The notes beneath the pieces were generated by a model. The model was given only the letters and a program-made list of their open reading frames with translations, was not told the DNA's origin and did not search any database. Below are positions 18,875-27,482 of a DNA stretch of 64,000 nt, piece by piece. The position numbers and the translations under genes are program-made. The stretch covers positions 62,001 through 126,000 of the forward strand of contig CAMMAZ010000001.1 in NCBI GenBank assembly GCA_946493765.1. The letters are read 5' to 3'. Source of the stretch: an uncultured Clostridia bacterium. GTDB taxonomy: Bacteria; Bacillota; Clostridia; Oscillospirales; Acutalibacteraceae. The number at the start of each line of letters is the position of its first letter. Position 1 is the stretch's first letter.

Positions 18875-20270
18875 TTATGGCTGTTCCTCCTGACGACAAA
18901 CAATTTATAATCTGTAAATACATTTTATTCATATCATCAGGTTCCCCCAAACGATAAACCGGCAATCTAAATAACTCATAAAATTTACAACATAAGTTGC
19001 TGAATTCATCTTCTGATAGTTCTCTCTTTTTTCCATAATAACCAGACGTTCCGTCGAAATTGACGAGTGGAAATATTACTAATCCAATAACGTGACAATC
19101 AACACCGCCTTCAATAAAATTAATGGTTCGCTTAATACAATTAAGCCCATCGTCTGCATTCACACATAATATTACCAAGTCTGGCTGCAACCCTAAAATA
19201 AATTCATATTGTCCTAATGGATATGTATTTAAATTTCCTTCATAACTCGTAATCATTCCAGATTGTGTGCCACCGATAATAATATCAACACCTGACTGAG
19301 ATATTTCATTTGTTTTATGATTAATATATTCAATAGTTTCATGCCGACTGATGCTATTCGAGTGATGGAATCCATAGTGAAAGCATTCGTCCATTCCAAA
19401 CAAATATGCCGTAGGCTCTGTTCCGATTTGTCCTACTTTATATTGATCTTGCAAAAACAATTTCCGTAATTGCAGTTGTAATGAAAATTTCCCCTGCTTC
19501 GGACCAGTACCACAGACACATACTGTAGGGGTCATGTGACGAAAAAGTTTGCCGTAAGGGATATGATAAACATCTTCTTTTGTAATCTTCGGCGTAAAAT
19601 ACCGATGGCGGTTTTCAATTTCGATAGTATCGGAAATATCCTCAAACGAATAAATGAATTTATGTTTTTTTTGAAGATTGCTAATCAGTTCGTACCAATT
19701 AAATCGACCCTGCAATAGATAGGATAACTCATAGCAATGTCCAATAATGATCGTATCAAAGCTGTCCCAGTCCAGATTCTGAATGTCCTTGATCCTATTT
19801 TGGCTTTTGAAAGGCATATTCAACACCTGATAGGGATACCTCCCTACATTTCCTGAAAATTTTACGTCATAGACATCAATGATATTAATCCGCAAAAGTT
19901 CCTCAAATCTGATTAGACTATGCATTTCTTTGTTAAATGGAAATATAACCGCATTAGTTGGCATATGGGGTAAGGTGGTATTCTGAACAGATCGTTTATG
20001 CTGCATCAACGGAGGAAGTATGGATCTTTGTTTTAGTTTTTGCCGTACCTTTATCAAACTTAACGGCATAGCAAATTGTGAAATGATTCCAGTCACGTTT
20101 GCACAAGCAAAACTATTCCCCGCAAGAAATGTGTAAGACATGTCTTTCCAAGGAACTCTCTGTAAACTTCCTTTAGCACCGATGTCAACATACGCATCAT
20201 CCAGATAAATTAAATCATTCGGTTTAATACACCGTTCGTCGGAATAAATGGAATCGATGATCATCGCCAA
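18864..20270 (-). CDS. Chimeric protein: subtilase-like C-terminal remnant plus P-loop (DUF1611-like/TIGR04066-like) domain
   Basis: GNSFACANVTGIISQ resembles the subtilase Ser motif; CGTGPKQGKFSLQLQLRKLFL...VGQIGTEPTAYLFG resembles the DUF1611-type P-loop. Confidence 0.6.
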   Translation of the reverse strand: MAMIIDSIYSDERCIKPNDLIYLDDAYVDIGAKGSLQRVPWKDMSYTFLAGNSFACANVTGIISQFAMPLSLIKVRQKLKQRSILPPLMQHKRSVQNTTLPHMPTNAVIFPFNKEMHSLIRFEELLRINIIDVYDVKFSGNVGRYPYQVLNMPFKSQNRIKDIQNLDWDSFDTIIIGHCYELSYLLQGRFNWYELISNLQKKHKFIYSFEDISDTIEIENRHRYFTPKITKEDVYHIPYGKLFRHMTPTVCVCGTGPKQGKFSLQLQLRKLFLQDQYKVGQIGTEPTAYLFGMDECFHYGFHHSNSISRHETIEYINHKTNEISQSGVDIIIGGTQSGMITSYEGNLNTYPLGQYEFILGLQPDLVILCVNADDGLNCIKRTINFIEGGVDCHVIGLVIFPLVNFDGTSGYYGKKRELSEDEFSNLCCKFYELFRLPVYRLGEPDDMNKMYLQIINCLSSGGTAINEK

Positions 20271-21093
20271 ATGTGCTGTTATAGAAATCGTAATATTCCT
20301 TTAAATAATGCGGCATCGTCATTTCACAGGTAAGATTAGAACGAATCAAAATTTTCATTGTTCTTGTATTAACATGATTCTTGATATAGAGTAAGTTATT
20401 AATAATTGTATCAAACGTGAGGCGATTTCCAGCTAAAACTCTGTATTCATTGTGCGTCTTTTTGATACCATCAACCGTTACTGTGATCTCCGTAACTCTG
20501 CTTTTAATTAATTTATCGATATTTGCGGGTGTCAACAAGTACCCATTCGTAGTAACATTTGAAGAATATGGTTTTTTAGCTTTACGGCACAAAGCAATCA
20601 CTTTGTCAGAAACCTCTTCAATTGCTGCAATATTCAACAGGGGTTCTCCGCCAAACCAATTGATTCTAACACCACAGTAATTAGAAATATTTTTTGCTAT
20701 ATAATTGACAATTCCCTCTTTTGTTTCATCGGATAAAACATCTTTTTGAAATTCCAGCGCACAATATTTGCATCGAAAATTACAATCTTTTGTTGTGTGA
20801 ACTACTAAAACTAGGTAAGGACTCATCATACGCTTCATATATAAAAAATTGCGCGCCTCAATTTCGTTTACGCAGTCATCTACAAAATATCCACGTTTTG
20901 TCAGTTCACCAAATATTGCATGATAGTCCATTGATGAACTAAAATCATTGTCTAGCCAATGTAGAACAGGATCAGAATTTTCCCTCTTAATTTTACAAAT
21001 GCTTTCTATACCTCTCAGGCCATTAAATAATAATAGATTGCGATCTTCGTCATAGTCGATAATATTAAACATGGAAGCTTTCAATATTTTCAC
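20224..21093 (-). CDS. Radical SAM peptide-maturase-like protein, apparently truncated at the C terminus
   Basis: TKDCNFRCKYCALEFQ (CxxxCxxC), INWFGGEPLLN, TVTVDGIKKTHNEYR; ends at RFHLFRRTVY* with no SPASM Cys cluster. Confidence 0.8.
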   Translation of the reverse strand: MKILKASMFNIIDYDEDRNLLLFNGLRGIESICKIKRENSDPVLHWLDNDFSSSMDYHAIFGELTKRGYFVDDCVNEIEARNFLYMKRMMSPYLVLVVHTTKDCNFRCKYCALEFQKDVLSDETKEGIVNYIAKNISNYCGVRINWFGGEPLLNIAAIEEVSDKVIALCRKAKKPYSSNVTTNGYLLTPANIDKLIKSRVTEITVTVDGIKKTHNEYRVLAGNRLTFDTIINNLLYIKNHVNTRTMKILIRSNLTCEMTMPHYLKEYYDFYNSTFGDDHRFHLFRRTVY

Positions 21094-21108
21094 ATCCCCA
21101 CTTGGTGT

Positions 21109-22902
21109 CTAATTATAGTATTTTGCTTGTTGATCAAACATTTTCCTGTATATTCCATTATAACTTCGTAACTGTTCATGCGTACCGCTTTCAACAATTC
21201 TTCCATGATCAAATACTGCGATAGAATCACAAAATTGACACGACGAAAGACGGTGTGAAATATAAATCACCATTTTATTTTCTGTCAGATCATTAAAATT
21301 CTGATATATTTCATGTTCGGCCATCGGATCTAACGACGCTGTCGGTTCATCCAAAATTGCAAATGGGGATTCGAGATACCATGCACGAGCAATCGCTATT
21401 TTCTGCTGTTCACCACCGGAAGGTTCAAATCCGCATTCATCAAAACTTTTATATATCGAGGTATTAAAGCCATTAGGCAATGATGCCACTTTGTTTTTTA
21501 AACCCAAACGTTCAGTTAGAAAGTCAAGCCTATTTTGGTTAACTTCTTTGTTAAGGCAAATATTTTCTTTCAGAGAAAAGGTGAATAATTTAAAGTCCTG
21601 AAAAACAACAGAGAATAGTTTCATATATTTAGCCGAATCATACTCACTGATATTTGTGCCATCCAATAAAATTTCGCCTTCGGTCACCGGATATAAGCCA
21701 CATAACAATTTTATAAATGTTGTTTTCCCTGCTCCATTTGCGCCTACAATGGATAACTTTTCATTCGAATGAATACATATCGAAATATTTTCAAGCGCAT
21801 ATTCCTCAGAACGAGGATATCGAAAAGATACATTCTTAAATTCTATCGTATGTTGCTTTGTTTCTTGCACTTTTTTCTTTCCTTTTTCAAGACAACTGAA
21901 ATTTTTCATAAACGCAACATATTCATGAGCATATCGGCATCGTTTATAAATATCCTGTATTCCTCCTATAATAGATTGTAAAGACCCGTTAAAATTCTGA
22001 CTGGAGGTTAACAACATTGTGAAATCACCAATAGTGATCATTTTAGTCAATGCTAGAAGTCCAATATATATGTATATAATTCCATCATACACGCCACTGA
22101 ACATATTTTTCACAAAGTCATATCTAAATAATTCGTCCGCCTCCTTATGAAATATTTCCGATAAGTCTTTATTGTATTGATTCGCTTTGTTTACCATCAT
22201 TTCCTCAGCATTATATAGACGAATATCCTTACCGTATTTAAAATCTGATAACTGAGAAAATACATAATCAAAGCCACGGTTCATTTTGGAAAGTTGATCG
22301 TAGTATTTCAACCCAACGTTATTCCTTTTTGCCTCAAATACTGATATTAAAAAAACAAACAGTACAATAACGACTAATACCAAAGGGGCTTTTAAAGCCA
22401 GAACCGATATGACTCCAACTAATATTACAAAGGAGGAAATTATATTTTTAATACAGCCGACTATACCACCAACACCACCCGAATACCAATCCATCCCAGT
22501 TTTCGCTCTTTGTAGGCCATCCAGGATTTGAGGATCCTCCGTATATTCAAATTTCATCTTCATTACATGCAAAGATAATTGCTGATTGAAATAGCGTTCA
22601 AACAAATCATCTATGTTGGACATGGCAGTAGAGATGATAGACAACAAATATGATAACCCTATGTTACCCAGCACTAACACAATTAAATACGTAATAATCA
22701 GCTTTAAGTTCATATTTCCAATCAACTCATCAATCAAAAACTTTGGAAAGAAGATGTTAATAAAAGGATGTATTATGCTTAAAATAATATCTAAAGCTGC
22801 AAGAAGAAAATAGCTCGGTTTATAACGAAATGCTTTAGGAAATAAATAATAAACTGTATCCAGCGTCAACGTGATTGCTTGTTTATTTATTCGCTTTTTC
22901 AT
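21109..22902 (-). CDS. ABC transporter, fused TMD and ATPase (exporter)
   Basis: Walker A VGANGAGKTTFIKL; signature SGGEQQKIAIARA; FAILDEPTASLD. Confidence 0.92.
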   Translation of the reverse strand: MKKRINKQAITLTLDTVYYLFPKAFRYKPSYFLLAALDIILSIIHPFINIFFPKFLIDELIGNMNLKLIITYLIVLVLGNIGLSYLLSIISTAMSNIDDLFERYFNQQLSLHVMKMKFEYTEDPQILDGLQRAKTGMDWYSGGVGGIVGCIKNIISSFVILVGVISVLALKAPLVLVVIVLFVFLISVFEAKRNNVGLKYYDQLSKMNRGFDYVFSQLSDFKYGKDIRLYNAEEMMVNKANQYNKDLSEIFHKEADELFRYDFVKNMFSGVYDGIIYIYIGLLALTKMITIGDFTMLLTSSQNFNGSLQSIIGGIQDIYKRCRYAHEYVAFMKNFSCLEKGKKKVQETKQHTIEFKNVSFRYPRSEEYALENISICIHSNEKLSIVGANGAGKTTFIKLLCGLYPVTEGEILLDGTNISEYDSAKYMKLFSVVFQDFKLFTFSLKENICLNKEVNQNRLDFLTERLGLKNKVASLPNGFNTSIYKSFDECGFEPSGGEQQKIAIARAWYLESPFAILDEPTASLDPMAEHEIYQNFNDLTENKMVIYISHRLSSCQFCDSIAVFDHGRIVESGTHEQLRSYNGIYRKMFDQQAKYYN

Positions 22903-24758
22903 GATTGTTTTTGCTCCTGATTCCTATAATATTGTGCCTGTACCTCAAACAGCTGATAATACTCACCTTTTTTCCGAATTAAGTTTTCATGTGTATCATA
23001 TTCTTTTAAGATGCCGTCAGAGAAAAGCGCTATTGTATCACAAAAGCGTGTGGATGCTAGTCTATGTGAAATATAAATGGCTGACTTTGCTCCAATGATT
23101 TGATCAAAATTTGTATACACCTGATATTCAGCCAGTGGGTCTAAAGCAGATGTTGGTTCATCTAATATAATCACGGGAGCATCCTTATACAATGCTCGGG
23201 CAAGCGCTAACTTTTGCTTTTCACCTCCCGATAAATCAATTCCATCATCATGGAATATCTTTAACATTTGGGAAGCTATTCCGTTGGGAAGTGAATGCAA
23301 TTTATCTTTAAGCCCCACCTTTTCCGCTGCTTCTATTGCCTTGGCTTCATTAGTTTTTTCAGGTATTTTCATCGATATGTTCTCCGATAAGGGAAATGCA
23401 AACACTTCAATGTCTTGGAAAACTGGTGCAAACAATGCGTAATATGATTCTTTACTAAATGTATTGATATCAATTCCATTCAAATAAATACGCCCTTCAC
23501 TTGGCGTATATAAACCGCATAAAAGCTTTATAAAAGTAGATTTACCGGCACCATTTAAACCGACAACAGCCAACCGGGTTCCTGAAGAAATCGTTAATGA
23601 AAGATTTTTCAGTGCATATGTATCTTGCCCTGGATATTTAAAGGAAACATTTTTAAATTCAAAAACATATTGATTCTGCTGCGGTACTTCTTTTCCTCCA
23701 CCTTCTTTACCGAATGCTAAAAAATTTCTAAAATCATTTATCTGACGAGATTGCAGACGCAAATTCGCTATATTTGATAGAAGTGATCCAACCGTATTAA
23801 AAAAAGTACGTATTGTTCCAAGATATAATGTAAAATTTCCAATACTTAAGCTTTTATATAATACGTTATAAATAAGCCAGATATATATAATTCCTTCTTG
23901 AAAAAGTGCTGCAATTTGGTTTAAACCAGTTGCCTTTAACCACCGTTTTTTCGATTCGCTGATTTTATCATGAATTTCACTATCAATTTTTTTATGTTTA
24001 TCCAATAAATATTCTGATAAATTAAATACCCTAATATCCTTTGCGTAAGAAAAATCCTGTTCAACCCCGGCGATATAACCCTGTTCTCGGAATTTTTCAG
24101 AAAGAGTATCCCATGTCTTTATTTTATCCATTTTTTTTGTACGATCTGTGATAATATAACTTATAACAGCTAAGATTAATATAAATCCTAATATCAGAGG
24201 GTTTAAAAACGATATAATTGTAATAGACATAATAATTTTACAGGTGCTGGTAAACAAACCTTGTATGGACCTTAAAAAACCTTCTACACCATCTGAATTA
24301 CCTTCAGTAGCTTTCTCCGCCCTTTGTGAAAGATCCAGCACAGCAGGGATTTCGAGGTTTTCATAATCCATATTTAAAAGCTTTTTCATCCTAAGTGGGA
24401 TAAAACTCATTCGCGCATGAATAATTCTCCACCAATTCTGAAAATTTAAAAAACTGTCTACTTCCATTAAAATGATTTCTGCTATTACAATAAAAATTAA
24501 AGAATATATAAACGATGAGACACTCACATTATTTGTAACTTGATCAATGACTATTTTTGATAAAAATAGCCATATAAAAGTAATAAAAGTACCTACAATC
24601 GCCTGTATAACCATCATCGGTACGAACGCTTTTTGGTTCCTATATACCTGTTTTAATACAAATAAAATATTGCTAAATATAGAATATTCTTTGGTTATTT
24701 CACTTGACTTTTTATATGACATTGTTTTTATAACCCGCCTTCGTAAGATGTATTCCAT
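22899..24758 (-). CDS. ABC transporter, fused TMD and ATPase (exporter)
   Basis: Walker A VGLNGAGKSTFIKL; SGGEKQKLALARAL; VIILDEPTSALD; start could be the internal ATG at 24722; 4-nt overlap with the next ABC gene. Confidence 0.92.
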   Translation of the reverse strand: MEYILRRRVIKTMSYKKSSEITKEYSIFSNILFVLKQVYRNQKAFVPMMVIQAIVGTFITFIWLFLSKIVIDQVTNNVSVSSFIYSLIFIVIAEIILMEVDSFLNFQNWWRIIHARMSFIPLRMKKLLNMDYENLEIPAVLDLSQRAEKATEGNSDGVEGFLRSIQGLFTSTCKIIMSITIISFLNPLILGFILILAVISYIITDRTKKMDKIKTWDTLSEKFREQGYIAGVEQDFSYAKDIRVFNLSEYLLDKHKKIDSEIHDKISESKKRWLKATGLNQIAALFQEGIIYIWLIYNVLYKSLSIGNFTLYLGTIRTFFNTVGSLLSNIANLRLQSRQINDFRNFLAFGKEGGGKEVPQQNQYVFEFKNVSFKYPGQDTYALKNLSLTISSGTRLAVVGLNGAGKSTFIKLLCGLYTPSEGRIYLNGIDINTFSKESYYALFAPVFQDIEVFAFPLSENISMKIPEKTNEAKAIEAAEKVGLKDKLHSLPNGIASQMLKIFHDDGIDLSGGEKQKLALARALYKDAPVIILDEPTSALDPLAEYQVYTNFDQIIGAKSAIYISHRLASTRFCDTIALFSDGILKEYDTHENLIRKKGEYYQLFEVQAQYYRNQEQKQS

Positions 24759-24761
24759 TAT

Positions 24762-24854
24762 CTATTTATAAAATAATTTTTTATAGACTTTTCTGATTAC
24801 GAGTCTGCCTCGATATTTTGATAAGTTATTCTTTTTAAAAATTTCGTTTTTCAT
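24762..24854 (-). CDS. 30-aa very basic small ORF (MKNEIFKKNNLSKYRGRLVIRKVYKKLFYK)
   Basis: Read from the complement; lies between a minus-strand promoter (TTGACA - 17 nt - TAAAAT, about 24.90-24.93 kb) and the ABC genes; SD is weak. Confidence 0.4.
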   Translation of the reverse strand: MKNEIFKKNNLSKYRGRLVIRKVYKKLFYK

Positions 24855-25092
24855 CGTTCCAGAATTGTGAATTAATCCCTTATCCAATTATTGTCATTTT
24901 ACTCAATGATTTGTATTTTGTCAACAGTATATTTCATTTTTTTATATTTTTTTGTAATTATTGAATTATCTGATTTACTGTCACTATTAAGTTTTGGAGT
25001 TACACGAATATCTAAAAATTTGTTTTTTCTCTATGCATAAATTTTAAAGCTCAAGAAATTTAAAAGAATTTTAAAAGATATTCAAAATACTA

Positions 25093-25121
25093 TTGACAAA
25101 TATTTCTAAGTGATATATAAT
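25093..25121 (+). promoter_or_regulatory. Promoter, cdd leader copy 2
   Basis: TTGACA - 17 nt - TATAAT. Confidence 0.8.
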
Positions 25122-25141
25122 ATACATCGACAACATTGCAC

Positions 25142-25182
25142 AAGAGGGTCGTCGGAGAATTCCGGCGGCTCTCTTCCTTTTT
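25142..25182 (+). terminator. Leader hairpin/terminator-like element, copy 2
   Basis: Same sequence as 17180-17220. Confidence 0.7.
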
Positions 25183-25252
25183 AATTGACAGTTTTATTCT
25201 TTTCTGTTATCGTTATATCATATCGTTTTAAAGAGTGAAATGAGGTTTTAAA

Positions 25253-25630
25253 ATGAAATTTGAAGCATTAATCGATATTGCCAAAAACACGTTAAATCCC
25301 AGGCAATTGTCTGAGAATGCAGAGGCCGGTTCTGTTGCCGCGGCATTGGTAACGGATCAGGGCAACGTTTATCGCGGCGTGTGCATTGATGTTCCCTGCT
25401 CCATGGGATTTTGTGCCGAACATGCGGCGATCGCGGCAATGATCACAGCCGGAGAAAGCAGGATTGAAAAGCTGGTTGCTGTTTGCGAGGATGGAGACAT
25501 TGTCGCCCCCTGTGGCAGATGTCGGGAATTCATGTATCAGATCAACAAAGAAAATTTGCGAACAAAAATCATGCTGGCTAACAAAGTCGTGACGCTAAAC
25601 GACTTATTACCGCATATTTGGAAAGACTGA
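25253..25630 (+). CDS. cdd: Cytidine deaminase (intact copy)
   Basis: [10 protein letters not shown] and PCGRCREF zinc-binding motifs. Confidence 0.88.
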   Translation: MKFEALIDIAKNTLNPRQLSENAEAGSVAAALVTDQGNVYRGVCIDVPCSMGFCAEHAAIAAMITAGESRIEKLVAVCEDGDIVAPCGRCREFMYQINKENLRTKIMLANKVVTLNDLLPHIWKD

Positions 25631-25647
25631 TCTACTGATTGCACAAA

Positions 25648-25684
25648 AAAATAAAACCGCCTGAATGGCGGTTTTATTTTTTAT
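25648..25684. terminator. Bidirectional terminator
   Basis: AAAATAAAACCGCCTGAATGGCGGTTTTATTTTTT. Confidence 0.85.
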
Positions 25685-26415
25685 CAGCTTAAAAAAATTC
25701 CAGTTAGAACAAAATCTTCGACCTTCAACACACGATTGTTTGTTTTTATTTTTTCAAAGCATACCCTGTGATAACCGCCCTGCTGGCACAGCGCGGCAAA
25801 AAAATCAAATCGGTTGATGCCAGGCGGAAATTGCCTGCATAATTCATAATTCAACTCCAGGCAATCCCGATCAAACCAAAGGCGTGTCTGCTCGTCGCCG
25901 ACAAAAATCGTCAGCTTATCCGGCACGATTTTTAAAGTGTATCCCCCGCTTGTCTCACACAAAACCAAAGCTGTTCCAAACTGCTCCATCACTTCCTCCG
26001 AAACAGACTGGTAAATATCTTCACAAGCAGTCATCACTTTCACGGTTCCCGCAAATGCCGGCAGTTCTTTGACAAAGTCAACGTAGTCTGCGTTGGTGTC
26101 TTCCACACACACTACCATTTTATTCGCGTTTTCTTCCCCTGTTTTTAATATTTTCAAAACGGTGTTGCGCATCATCATTTGCAAAAAATGGGTTGCATTA
26201 AAGACTTTGACACCGCAAAATCCGGATAAAACATCCATGCTTTCCGGTAAAAGAATGCTGTCTGTCCCATCCAGCTTTTTAGCGATCTTATCATAATGCA
26301 TTTTTCCAGCAACAGTCACTTTTAAATAGTTTGTGTTGCAGATTTTTTTCTTTTCCACTTTGACTTTTCTTTCAAACAATCCCCTTTTCGGATGTACGCA
26401 CAAAACAGCAAACAT
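25684..26415 (-). CDS. Hypothetical protein
   Basis: Complete ORF with a strong SD (AGGAGGG); no recognised motif. Confidence 0.6.
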   Translation of the reverse strand: MFAVLCVHPKRGLFERKVKVEKKKICNTNYLKVTVAGKMHYDKIAKKLDGTDSILLPESMDVLSGFCGVKVFNATHFLQMMMRNTVLKILKTGEENANKMVVCVEDTNADYVDFVKELPAFAGTVKVMTACEDIYQSVSEEVMEQFGTALVLCETSGGYTLKIVPDKLTIFVGDEQTRLWFDRDCLELNYELCRQFPPGINRFDFFAALCQQGGYHRVCFEKIKTNNRVLKVEDFVLTGIFLS

Positions 26416-26441
26416 AACCTATACCCTCCTACATGAATTTA

Positions 26442-26470
26442 TTGTAAAAGGTGTAAATTTATGCTATAAT
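26442..26470 (+). promoter_or_regulatory. Promoter of the WYL regulator gene
   Basis: TTGTAA - 17 nt - TATAAT. Confidence 0.6.
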
Positions 26471-26492
26471 TTCTAAAAAGGGGGTTGATTTT

Positions 26493-27482
26493 TTGGCTAA
26501 GGGAAAAAATCAAAAGCTGAAAATTTTGTATCTTTTGAAAATATTAATGGAGAACACCGACGAAGAGCATCCTTTGACGGTCAATCAAATCATCGAACTG
26601 CTCAAAGGTTATGATATCGATTGCGAACGGAAAACGGTTTATAGTGATCTTGAATTGTTAACGGTTTTCGGCGTTGATATTATGTGTGTCAAATCAAAAT
26701 CCACCGGCTATTATATCGCAAGCCGCAACTTTGAACTCGCTGAACTGAAACTGTTGGTGGATTCGGTGCAGTCCTCCAAATTTTTAACCCACAAAAAATC
26801 CAATGCGCTGATTAAGAAAATCGAAACGCTGTGCAGCCGGTATGAGGCCAATCAGCTGCAGCGTCAGGTTTTTGTTGCAAATCGCATCAAAACGATGAAT
26901 GAAAGCGTGTATTATACCATTGACAAAATTCACAATGCCATTCATAACAATGTGCAGATCCGGTTCAAATATTTTCAGTATAATGTGAAAAAAGAGCGCG
27001 TGTTTAAAAAAGGCGGTAATTTTTATGTTGTCAGCCCCTTTGCCATGCTTTGGGACAATGAAAACTACTATCTGGTCGCGTTCGACGCCGAATCAGGCAT
27101 TATCAAACATTACCGTGTCGATAAAATCATGCATGTCGACATTTTAAAGCAACCGCGCGAAGGATTGGCACTATTTGAAAAAATCGACCTTGCCGCCTAT
27201 TCCAACAAAATTTTCTCTATGTTCTCAGGGGAAGAACAGTGTGTGAAGCTGCGGTGTGAAAATTCTTTGATCAGCGTTGTCATTGACCGGTTCGGTAAGG
27301 ACATCACCGTCATTCCCGACGGAGAAAATCATTTTACCTTTCACGCCGATGTGATGATCAGCCCGCAGTTTTTCGCCTGGATTTTCAGTTTAGAAAACAA
27401 GGCGGAGATTCTCTCTCCGCCTTGTGTGATCGATGATTTTAAAACGCATCTGCGTCAGGTATCGCAGTTGTATCATCCATGA
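26493..27482 (+). CDS. WYL-domain transcriptional regulator
   Basis: N-terminal HTH (LTVNQIIELLKGYDIDCERKTVYSDLELL); WYL core VVSPFAMLWDNENYYLVAFDAESGIIKHYRVDKI; TTG start. Confidence 0.88.
   Translation: MAKGKNQKLKILYLLKILMENTDEEHPLTVNQIIELLKGYDIDCERKTVYSDLELLTVFGVDIMCVKSKSTGYYIASRNFELAELKLLVDSVQSSKFLTHKKSNALIKKIETLCSRYEANQLQRQVFVANRIKTMNESVYYTIDKIHNAIHNNVQIRFKYFQYNVKKERVFKKGGNFYVVSPFAMLWDNENYYLVAFDAESGIIKHYRVDKIMHVDILKQPREGLALFEKIDLAAYSNKIFSMFSGEEQCVKLRCENSLISVVIDRFGKDITVIPDGENHFTFHADVMISPQFFAWIFSLENKAEILSPPCVIDDFKTHLRQVSQLYHP

Larger units (their letters stand above)
25080..25509 (+). repeat. Direct repeat copy 2: cdd promoter, leader and 5' coding region
   Basis: Near-identical to 17115-17547, offset 7962 bp over the coding part. 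Confidence 0.95.

Noticed and set aside
24998-25010. GTTACACGAA present near both ends of the accessory operon (17.71 and 25.0 kb), considered as att sites
   Set aside because: Too short, not at the breakpoints, and no integrase in the interval
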